DNA of 32,910 bases from Planctomycetota bacterium. GTDB lineage: Bacteria; Planctomycetota; UBA8108; UBA1146. Below are positions 26,532-32,910 of this stretch, piece by piece. The stretch spans positions 1-32,910 of the forward strand of contig JABHOG010000003.1 of the NCBI GenBank assembly GCA_018694835.1, read 5' to 3'. Position 1 is the stretch's first letter, and every line of letters starts with the position of its first letter. Under the pieces are notes generated by a model. The model was not told the origin of the DNA, made no database searches, and saw only the letters and a program-made list of their open reading frames with translations. Position numbers and translations under genes: made by a program.

Positions 26532-27572
26532 ATGAATTTTCAGGATTCACGGCTCATCCGAGCTCTCAGGAGAGAACCTACCGACCGAACCCCGGTTTGG
26601 TTCATGAGACAGGCGGGTCGATACCTGCCGGGGTATCAGAGAATTCGTGCGGGCATGGAGTTTCTCGAACTCTGCAAGAATCCGGAACTGGCATCCGAGG
26701 TGACAGTGGAACCTCTCGAGGTCCTCGATGTCGATGCGGTGATCATTTTCAGCGACATCCTGGTGCCGCTGGAGGCGATGGGGCTGCCAGTGGAGTTTGG
26801 AGATCGAGGACCCTGCATGTCGCAGCCGTTGACCGATCGGGCTGGAATTGATCGTCTTTCTATCCCCGATCCGGTCGAGGAGACCGGATTCGTGATGGAT
26901 GTGATCCGGGCGACTCATCAGCGTGTACAGGGGAAGGTTCCGGTGCTGGGCTTTGCCGGTGCACCCTGGACACTCGCCTGCTATGCCCTCGAAGGATCTC
27001 CCAGTCGAACCTTTGCTGCGGCTCAGAGAATGGTGTACGAGAGCCCCGCAGACCTCCATCGCCTGATGGAGAAATTGGCAGACACGGTGACCTCCTACCT
27101 GCTCGCTCAGGTCGAGGCGGGAGCCAATGCGATCCAGTTGTTCGATTCCTGGGGTGGGATGCTCGGTCATCAGGCCTTCGAGGAGTTTTCCCTGAGATAC
27201 TGCCGGAGGATCATGGAAGGACTCGACGGTTGTGGGGTTCCGAGGATCCTCTTCATCCGTGGTGCAGCCAGTCACCTGAAGCAGATTTCCAGGATGGTCG
27301 ATGAAGTTGGAATCGAGGCGGTCAGCCTGGATGAGATGACGAGGCCGCAGCAGGCCCTGGATATCTTTGGAGATCGCTGTGCTCTGCAGGGCAACATGCC
27401 ACCACAGGCACTCTTCGCTCCAGAAGAGTCGATTCGACAGCGGGTCAGGGATCTGCTCGATGTCTTTGGTGATCATCCAGGACACGTCTTTAACCTGGGT
27501 CATGGTATTTTGCCCCCGACACCGGTGGATAGTCTGCGAGCCGTGGTGGATGAGATCCGTGCCCCCCGTTGA
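26532..27572 (+). CDS. hemE: Uroporphyrinogen decarboxylase
   Basis: This 346-residue enzyme decarboxylates the four acetate groups of uroporphyrinogen III to give coproporphyrinogen III. Motifs: PVWFMRQAGRYLPGYQ (21-36, R26 and R30), IIFSDILVPLEAMGL with catalytic D75, FAGAPWTLACYALEG, ALQGNMPP and NLGHGILPPTPVDSL near the end. The frame is open 71 codons upstream through hemB; ATG 26532 is chosen because AAGG lies seven bases before it and it fits the family length. The stop TGA (27570-27572) lies in a 19-bp tandem duplication and overlaps the hemG ATG by one base. Confidence 0.98.
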   Translation: MNFQDSRLIRALRREPTDRTPVWFMRQAGRYLPGYQRIRAGMEFLELCKNPELASEVTVEPLEVLDVDAVIIFSDILVPLEAMGLPVEFGDRGPCMSQPLTDRAGIDRLSIPDPVEETGFVMDVIRATHQRVQGKVPVLGFAGAPWTLACYALEGSPSRTFAAAQRMVYESPADLHRLMEKLADTVTSYLLAQVEAGANAIQLFDSWGGMLGHQAFEEFSLRYCRRIMEGLDGCGVPRILFIRGAASHLKQISRMVDEVGIEAVSLDEMTRPQQALDIFGDRCALQGNMPPQALFAPEESIRQRVRDLLDVFGDHPGHVFNLGHGILPPTPVDSLRAVVDEIRAPR

Positions 27573-27607
27573 TGAGGAACCTGCCAAGTGATGAGGAACC
27601 TGCCAAG
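27570..27607 (+). repeat. Perfect 19-bp tandem duplication at the hemE/hemG junction
   Basis: TGATGAGGAACCTGCCAAG occurs twice back to back (27570-27588 and 27589-27607). The first copy holds the hemE stop and the ATG used for hemG. Because 19 is not a multiple of three, the duplication shifts the reading frame between the two copies, and it decides which start codon is in frame with hemG. Confidence 0.97.
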
Positions 27608-28966
27608 ATCGCGGTGATCGGAGCTGGGATCAGTGGCCTATCGGCTGCGATTCATGCTCGTGAGCTGGGAGCAGATGTTCATCTGTTCGAGGCGAGCCCT
27701 CGCGTTGGTGGCTGGATTCGAACCTCCAGGAGTGACTCCTGGACCCTGGAGTGGGGACCCAATTCGATTCTCCCTTCCAGCCACTGCCTGATCGATCTGG
27801 CCAGGCGGGTCGGATTGGAGTCGCAGTGGCAAAACGCCGATCGATGCGCACGGAAGAGATTTATCTGGAAGGATGGGGCGCTTCGTGCACTACCCACTTC
27901 TCCTTTGACGATACCCTTTTCCCGGGCGCTGTCTCCTGCGGGATGGTGCCGCTTCTTGATGGAGCCGTGGATCGGCCGAGGGGGTTGTGAAGAGGAGTCG
28001 GTCAGCACTTTTTTCCGCCGTAGATTTGGCAGTGAGGCCGCACGGGTGCTGGCGGACGTGATGGTATCTGGGGTTTCCGGAGGACGCGCGGAGTGGCTCG
28101 AGATCGATTCGTTTCAGCCGAAACTACGGCAATGGGAAAAACAGTACGGCAGTGTCATCTCGGGACTGCTGAGGAGCCGCCTTGCTCCGTCGGGACCGCT
28201 GCGTCGCACCGCGACGCTGGTCGAGGGATTGGAACAATTGCCGCATGCGCTGGCGGCAGAACTGGCCGATCGATGCCATCTCGAGTCACCGATAGTCGCC
28301 ATGGAGCCACACAACGGTCGCTGGAGACTCCAACAGGGGGGGGCGTATTTCTCTGATACGGTCGATGTGGATGGCGTCATCTTGGCGATCCCAGCGACTC
28401 CGGCGGCGACCTTGCTGCAACCTCTCTCGAGCCGTGCAGGGGAGATCCTGCAATCGATACCGTATGCGTCACTGACGGTCGTACAGATCGGTTACGATGC
28501 GAGTAAATGCCGGATACGCCCCGAAGGGTTCGGTTTCCTGGTTCCCTCGAGCGAATCCCTGGGGATCCTCGGGACCATCTGGAGTTCCTCGCTCTTTCCC
28601 TCCCGTTGCCCGGCAGGAGAGTCGCTGGCGACCGTGTTCATGGGAGGAAGCCGTCATCCCGATCAGATCGACGAGTCCGATACAATGCTGCAGGATCGGG
28701 CGATTGGAGCGCTTCGAACGGCCCAGGGAATCGATCTGGATCCTCACATGGTGCAACTGAGACGAGCTCCCCGGTCGATTCCACAGCCGTACCGAGGGCA
28801 CCGTAGAAAGGTGGCAGCATTGCGTGATGAACTCAGACGATGGCCTGCGTTGGCAATGGCAGGTAGCCATCTCGATGGTCTCTCGCTGGAGTCGTGTGCT
28901 CGATCGGGAAGAGATGCCGCTCACCAGGTGTACTCGATACTGAACTGCGAGGAAGGATCGCCATGA
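27572..28966 (+). CDS. hemG: HemY-type protoporphyrinogen/coproporphyrinogen oxidase
   Basis: A 464-residue FAD enzyme that oxidises protoporphyrinogen IX, or coproporphyrinogen III if the cell uses the coproporphyrin route; neither route can be chosen from this window. It has the Rossmann motif IAVIGAGISGLSAAIHA (G17, G19, G22), then VHLFEASPRVGGWIRT and EWGPNSI. Middle and C-terminal parts (VSGVSGGRAEWLEIDSFQP and LAMAGSHLDGLSLESC) fit the HemY/HemG-flavoprotein family. ATG 27572 overlaps the hemE stop and lies in the 19-bp duplication; TTG 27569 is a possible alternative. No separate SD is seen, so it probably relies on coupling to hemE. The stop overlaps the cupin start (ATGA). The symbol hemY is also used. 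Confidence 0.93.
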   Translation: MRNLPSDEEPAKIAVIGAGISGLSAAIHARELGADVHLFEASPRVGGWIRTSRSDSWTLEWGPNSILPSSHCLIDLARRVGLESQWQNADRCARKRFIWKDGALRALPTSPLTIPFSRALSPAGWCRFLMEPWIGRGGCEEESVSTFFRRRFGSEAARVLADVMVSGVSGGRAEWLEIDSFQPKLRQWEKQYGSVISGLLRSRLAPSGPLRRTATLVEGLEQLPHALAAELADRCHLESPIVAMEPHNGRWRLQQGGAYFSDTVDVDGVILAIPATPAATLLQPLSSRAGEILQSIPYASLTVVQIGYDASKCRIRPEGFGFLVPSSESLGILGTIWSSSLFPSRCPAGESLATVFMGGSRHPDQIDESDTMLQDRAIGALRTAQGIDLDPHMVQLRRAPRSIPQPYRGHRRKVAALRDELRRWPALAMAGSHLDGLSLESCARSGRDAAHQVYSILNCEEGSP

Positions 28967-29337
28967 TGTCATCGATGGATTCAGATTCCAGCCAACCACA
29001 GCCGATCCAACCACAGCCGATCCAGCCACTCGACCATGCCGTGTGGAACCAGCAAAAAATGGGCAAAAGCACCATCTATCAGTCGGAGCGCTTGCTGGTG
29101 GGAGTCAATGCACTGGAACCAGGCCAGCAACACGCTCTCCACGCCCACGCAGGGACAGACAAGGTATATCTTGTGGTCTCGGGGCGAGGTCAGTTCCTGC
29201 TCGAGAAGGACCAGTTCTCGATGGGGCCAGGGGAGATGCTCGTTGCGCCTGCAGGGGTGCCTCACGGGGTCAAGAATGACGGTGAAGAACGGCTGATGGT
29301 TCTCACCTTTCTGGCACCGGGTCCTCAATTGAAGTGA
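28963..29337 (+). CDS. Small cupin-domain protein closing the haem operon
   Basis: A 124-residue single-domain cupin. The ORF is open upstream, but ATG 28963 overlaps the hemG stop and has AAGGA five bases before it (ATG 28966 is also possible). Cupin motif 1 is visible at HALHAHAGTDKVYLVVSGRG (about 63-82) and motif 2 at PGEMLVAPAGVPHGVKND (about 93-110). The three His residues could bind a metal, while the usual Glu of motif 1 appears as Asp or Lys. The N-terminus has a short QPQPI repeat. The function is unknown; the position suggests a role with haem or porphyrin metabolism or regulation, but this is inference. A hairpin 5 bases after the stop may end the operon. Confidence 0.9.
   Translation: MMSSMDSDSSQPQPIQPQPIQPLDHAVWNQQKMGKSTIYQSERLLVGVNALEPGQQHALHAHAGTDKVYLVVSGRGQFLLEKDQFSMGPGEMLVAPAGVPHGVKNDGEERLMVLTFLAPGPQLK
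28992..29021 (+). repeat. 15-bp in-frame tandem duplication in the cupin gene
   Basis: CCAACCACAGCCGAT is repeated twice without change, giving QPQPIQPQPI in the protein's N-terminal linker. It keeps the frame and lies outside the cupin fold. Confidence 0.95.
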
Positions 29338-29341
29338 CTCG

Positions 29342-29364
29342 TCGGCAAGCATTGCCGAAGTTTT
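29342..29364 (+). terminator. Probable weak terminator of the haem operon
   Basis: TCGGCAA (29342-29348) pairs with TTGCCGA (29352-29358) around a 3-base loop, followed by AGTTTTG. It starts five bases after the cupin stop. The T-run is short, so termination may be partial. Confidence 0.5.
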
Positions 29365-29603
29365 GACGGTGCTCAAAGCCCGATGAAATTTTCTTCATCA
29401 CTATTAAATTGAGCATGGTGAGGAATCCCGGGTAGTCAGGAATGCCAGGAACGCTAAATTAGGTGTCCTGACTCTTCCATCCACAGCAAAGGATTCAGAA
29501 CTGACGCGCCTTACGGCAGGTCATTCATTTCCTGATCAAGATACATGTTGAAACCCTGTTCCCGGGAAGAGGTGTGCCCTCTCCCCGATCGATCAATTCC
29601 CCA

Positions 29604-29620
29604 CCCGTGAGATTCACGGG
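29604..29620 (+). promoter_or_regulatory. Hairpin next to the ribosome binding site of the second giant gene
   Basis: CCCGTGA and TCACGGG form a perfect 7-bp stem with a GAT loop, ending six bases before the SD GGAGG (29627-29631), which is eight bases from ATG 29640. In mRNA this could limit or protect ribosome access. There is no T-run, so it is unlikely to be a terminator. Confidence 0.4.
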
Positions 29621-29639
29621 AGTACTGGAGGTCCAAATC

Positions 29640-32600
29640 ATGAAGACGCTACCCCTCGCCTTCCTGGTTGTTCTGTTGAGTGTAATTTTAAGTTCCGGTT
29701 CCCAGGTCATCGCCCAGTGCGAGCCTGGATTGGACTGTAACGCAAATGGAACCGCTGATAGTTGTGATATAGCCGACAACACCAGCAGCGATTGTGATGG
29801 AAATGGTGTGCCTGACGAATGTCAGATCGCTCTCCTTCCATCGCTGGATTGCAACCAGGACCAGATCCTGGATGCATGTGAAGGAATCCTTGAGGATCTT
29901 CTCACCGCTGCCGAACAAGGTGTGAACTTTGGCTCGTCATCCGATATCTCGGGTGATCGTATGGCCATCGGTGCACCGGATGGGACCTCAGCAGGTGTGA
30001 TCACCGGAGCCGTTTACATGTACCGCAACACCGGATCGCGGTGGGTGCAGGAAACGACGATTGTGCCACCCGATTCGACAGCAAGTGCCCTGTTCGGCTG
30101 GAGCGTGGACATCGATGGAGACCTTCTCATCGTTGGATCGCCTGGAGCTACAGGAGGATCACTCGGTCAGAATGGCGGAGCGGCGTACATCTACAGGCAC
30201 GATGGCACCAACTGGATCTTTGAGGTCAAACTCGAAGCATCGAATGGAGTGTCCAATGACGAGTTCGGGATCTCGGTCGGGGTATCGGGTGAAAGAGCCG
30301 TGGTGGGTGCATGGAGAGCGTTGGCTGGGGTCGCGCCAGGGTCTGCATACATTTTCAGTAACAATGGATTATCCTGGAACCAGGATCAGATCATCGAATC
30401 CAACGATCCTACCGCGGCGAAACGATTTGGTGGGGCAGTTGCGATCGATGGAAATACCATCGCAGTCAGTGACCAGAGATCGGATCTCGGTTTCCTTCAG
30501 CAAGTCGGTGGCGTGTTCCTCTACACGAGCATATCTCAGACCAGCTGGCTTTTTACCCAGAAGGTCACTGCCCAGGATCCACAAGAAGGAGCCCAGTTTG
30601 GTAGATCCCTCGATCTGTCAGGGGATCAACTACTGATCGGAGCCCCGATCACGGATGGTCAAGATGGTGCGACCTACCTGTTCGATCGTGCCGGGTTCGT
30701 GTTCAGCCAGAGCCAGAAGTTCTCGATGCCTGCGATCTCCAATGGGCAGTTGGGCAATGATGTCGCCATCAGTGGTGAGGTCTTGATATCCGGTTCTTGG
30801 CGGGCAAACGGCAGTACCGGCATCCTGTACTTGCATCAGCCGGATGGAGTGGGTGGTTACACCACGAGCGCCTTCACCCCGATCAATGCCCTTGAGGGAG
30901 ACCGCTTCGGTTGGAGCGTGGCGGCAGACGGCCGCTGGGTCGTCGGGACCTCCTCTTCCACCGAGTTCGCGGTGATCGATCGCATGATCGACGCGCCGGA
31001 TTGCAACTCGAATGGAATTGATGACCCCTGTGATATCTTCCAGGCGACCAGCCAGGACTGTGATCTCGATGGAATTCCAGATGCTTGTCAGATCGCCAGC
31101 GGGGTCTCTTCTGACTGTGATCTGGACGGGATTCCAGATCATTGTGAGATTGCAGACGGCACCGAGCTCGACTGTAACCTCAACGATGTCATCGATACCT
31201 GTGATATTGCTGCAGGCACCATCCAGGACTGCAACACCAATGGCATTCCTGATGACTGTGAATCAGACTGTAACTTGAACAACATCGCAGATGAGTGCGA
31301 GTTGAGTTCTGGAACCGCCACCGACTGCAATGCCAATGGAATCCTTGATTCTTGTGATTTGCAGTTCGGTTTCGCCATCGATTGCAATGCGAATCAGATT
31401 CCTGACAGTTGCGACATAGCAAATGGCACGGCGGATGATTGCAACAATAACAATGCACTCGATATCTGTGAAATCACCATCGGGATTGCCGATGACTGCA
31501 ACTTGAATCTGCTGATTGACCAGTGCGAACTCGATGCAGGATTGACTGAAGATTGCAATTTCAACTCAGTTCCTGACATCTGCGACATCGCATATGGCCT
31601 TTCGATGGACTGTAACGGCAACATGAATCCAGATGAGTGCGAACTGATGACTGGTGAGCAGCAAGACTGCAACCAGAACGGCACCATCGATGCCTGCGAG
31701 CTGTTGGCAGGATCGTCCTTTGACTGTGATTCGAATGGTACTCCTGACGAGTGTGATCTCTCAGGTGGCGCCCTGGACTGCAATGGAAATGCAATCCCAG
31801 ACAGCTGCGAAGTGAATGCTGACCCCAATCCTCCGGTGATCTCTGGACTTCCGGTCGAGGTCTTGGTCACCGCTGATCTGCAAGGGTGTAGCGCAGTGGC
31901 GACATGGGATCCGGCGGTAATCACCGATGACTGTGGCATTTCCTCCTCATTCTCAACTCACACCTCTGGCAGCGTCTTCGCTGTGGGTTCGACAGCAGTT
32001 CTGGTTTCCGCAACAGACGTCAGCGGAAACACCACTGATCACTTGTTCAACGTCATCGTTCTCGATGATCAGTTGCCAATCCTTTCCAATGTTCCGAACA
32101 ATATCAGTGTGGAAAATGATCCAGGACTGTGCACGGCACAGGTGATATGGGCGGAGCCGCTGACAGCGGACAACTGTCTCAGTGTCACTCTCGTTTCTGA
32201 CCACAATTCCGGAGATGCTTTCCCAGTAGGCACGACCCTCGTGACCTACACCGCGACTGACGGTAATGGAAACATCAAACAAGACTTTTTCGAAGTGACT
32301 GTCCAGGATGTGGATCTGCCTTCAATCGTTGGATTGCCCGGCAGCGTGATCGTGAACTCGAACCCAGGACTGTGTACTGCACTGGTTTCCTGGGCTTCAC
32401 CGAGTATCGAGGACAACTGCCCAGGATCGACCTTCAGTTCCGATCACCAGCCTGGTGATCTGTTCCCGGTCGGAACGACGCAGATCAACTACCTGGCTAC
32501 TGATACCAATGGAAACACCTCGGCTGCGACCTTCGACCTGACAGTGGTCGATAGCGAGATGCCCGTCGTGTCCGGTATTCCGAATACGGTCACGCTTCCC

Positions 32601-32910
32601 AATGATTCAGGTAGTTGCGGCGCAACTCATTCATGGGCGACTCCGACAGTAACGGACAACTGTGGTAACCCAGTGATGACTTCATCTCACAATTCGGGTG
32701 ATCAGTTCCCGATCGGTTCCACGACCGTCTCCATCCACATCGACGATGGACATGGAAATACCCTCGACTTCACCTTCGATGTCATTATCTTTGACACGGA
32801 GCTTCCAGTGATCTCAGGAATGCCCGTCAGCATGACACTGTCGAACTCTCCAGGTCTGTGCAGTCAGAGCATCGATTGGGCACTGCCGACAGTTTCCGAC
32901 AACTGCTCGG
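29640..32910 (+). CDS. Second giant HYR/TSP3-repeat secreted protein (partial, runs off the right edge)
   Basis: Open from ATG 29640 to the window end (1090 codons, no stop). SD GGAGG lies eight bases upstream. Signal peptide: MKTLPLAFLVVLLSVILSSG, cleavage near VIA/Q (25-26). Domains in order: three DCNxNxxxDxC repeats (32-84); a propeller-like region (about 88-450) with FG-GAP-like motifs such as NFGSSSDISGDRMAIGAP, FGWSVDIDGDLLIVGSPGA and FGRSLDLSGDQLLIGAP; fifteen more DCN repeats (454-728); then HYR domains from 731, four complete and a fifth cut by the edge. This is the same set of parts as the giant gene at 374-7405, with a longer DCN array and an extra N-terminal one. A dockerin-like end is expected beyond the window but not seen. 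It is probably a cell-surface or extracellular adhesion protein. Confidence 0.92.
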   Translation, partial: MKTLPLAFLVVLLSVILSSGSQVIAQCEPGLDCNANGTADSCDIADNTSSDCDGNGVPDECQIALLPSLDCNQDQILDACEGILEDLLTAAEQGVNFGSSSDISGDRMAIGAPDGTSAGVITGAVYMYRNTGSRWVQETTIVPPDSTASALFGWSVDIDGDLLIVGSPGATGGSLGQNGGAAYIYRHDGTNWIFEVKLEASNGVSNDEFGISVGVSGERAVVGAWRALAGVAPGSAYIFSNNGLSWNQDQIIESNDPTAAKRFGGAVAIDGNTIAVSDQRSDLGFLQQVGGVFLYTSISQTSWLFTQKVTAQDPQEGAQFGRSLDLSGDQLLIGAPITDGQDGATYLFDRAGFVFSQSQKFSMPAISNGQLGNDVAISGEVLISGSWRANGSTGILYLHQPDGVGGYTTSAFTPINALEGDRFGWSVAADGRWVVGTSSSTEFAVIDRMIDAPDCNSNGIDDPCDIFQATSQDCDLDGIPDACQIASGVSSDCDLDGIPDHCEIADGTELDCNLNDVIDTCDIAAGTIQDCNTNGIPDDCESDCNLNNIADECELSSGTATDCNANGILDSCDLQFGFAIDCNANQIPDSCDIANGTADDCNNNNALDICEITIGIADDCNLNLLIDQCELDAGLTEDCNFNSVPDICDIAYGLSMDCNGNMNPDECELMTGEQQDCNQNGTIDACELLAGSSFDCDSNGTPDECDLSGGALDCNGNAIPDSCEVNADPNPPVISGLPVEVLVTADLQGCSAVATWDPAVITDDCGISSSFSTHTSGSVFAVGSTAVLVSATDVSGNTTDHLFNVIVLDDQLPILSNVPNNISVENDPGLCTAQVIWAEPLTADNCLSVTLVSDHNSGDAFPVGTTLVTYTATDGNGNIKQDFFEVTVQDVDLPSIVGLPGSVIVNSNPGLCTALVSWASPSIEDNCPGSTFSSDHQPGDLFPVGTTQINYLATDTNGNTSAATFDLTVVDSEMPVVSGIPNTVTLPNDSGSCGATHSWATPTVTDNCGNPVMTSSHNSGDQFPIGSTTVSIHIDDGHGNTLDFTFDVIIFDTELPVISGMPVSMTLSNSPGLCSQSIDWALPTVSDNCS
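30999..31829 (+). repeat. Fifteen tandem DCNxNxxxDxC (TSP3-like) repeats
   Basis: Units of about 57 bp (19 codons; a few shorter), for example DCDLDGIPDACQIASGVSS, DCNLNDVIDTCDIAAGTIQ and DCNANGILDSCDLQFGFAI. Asp/Asn spacing and two Cys per unit are kept throughout. The DNA of neighbouring units is diverged (for example GACTGTGATCT.. and GATTGCAATGC..), so the array is old and under protein-level selection, apart from close pairs such as units 2 and 3. Confidence 0.88.

Larger units (their letters stand above)
29338..29639. other. 302-bp intergenic region between the haem operon and the second giant gene
   Basis: No gene seen. It holds the probable terminator at 29342-29364, an AT-rich hairpin GATGAA/TTCATC (29382-29387 with 29394-29399), and the leader hairpin at 29604-29620. 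The promoter of the giant gene should lie here, but I cannot pick a convincing -35/-10 pair. Confidence 0.5.

Noticed and set aside
26547-27587. 346-codon minus-strand ORF opposite hemE
   Set aside because: Antisense shadow of a clear hemE; its length follows from GC-rich codon use rather than a gene.
30061-30636. 191-codon plus-strand ORF within the second giant gene
   Set aside because: Out-of-frame reading inside a continuous 1090-codon frame with clear propeller and repeat motifs.
30999-31829. Possible CRISPR array because of regular spacing
   Set aside because: The units are coding, of 57 bp with diverged DNA, and keep a protein pattern; there are no identical repeats with unique spacers and no cas genes.

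Overview
The window looks like a chromosomal segment of a planctomycete or close PVC relative, probably marine. The lineage call is inference. It rests on a PVC-type beta-propeller/HEAT/cytochrome c protein, secreted proteins ending in a dockerin-like FVRGD...DITDA tail, very large HYR-repeat proteins with DCNxNxxxDxC calcium-type repeats, and moderately GC-rich DNA. No phage, transposase, integrase or CRISPR array is visible.

Layout: (1) A tRNA-Arg(CCU) on the minus strand at the left edge. (2) 374-12901, a secreted-protein region: a 2343-residue protein with 22 HYR repeats and a dockerin-like end, a 1103-residue PVC-type cytochrome, and a 416-residue protein with a probable cohesin-like duplication and a second dockerin-like end. 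Two of the three genes are followed by intrinsic terminators or strong hairpins. (3) 12995-19907, mixed genes: hemL (minus), a gamma-glutamyltransferase overlapping a BNR/sialidase-like protein, the Tat-exported reductase MsrP, a Cof-type HAD phosphatase (minus) and a small unknown protein. (4) 20118-29337, a compact run pckA-hemX-hemA-hemC-hemD-hemB-hemE-hemG-cupin, with stop/start overlaps at many junctions. (5) From 29640 to the right edge, the first 1090 codons of a second giant HYR protein that runs out of the window.

Together hemA, hemL, hemB, hemC, hemD, hemE and hemG give the C5 route from glutamyl-tRNA to uroporphyrinogen III and coproporphyrinogen III, plus a flavin oxidase for a later step. 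Coproporphyrinogen oxidase/dehydrogenase (hemF/hemN) and ferrochelatase (hemH) are not here. The two giant HYR proteins share parts (propeller-like region, DCN repeats, HYR array) and flank the metabolic block.

The most unusual items are: a perfect 19-bp tandem duplication at the hemE/hemG junction that changes which start codon is in frame for hemG; the giant HYR proteins lying close to a possible cohesin/dockerin protein; a cupin closing the heme operon; and an unexplained 745-bp non-coding stretch with repeated and inverted motifs. All calls come from reading the sequence, without database searches.
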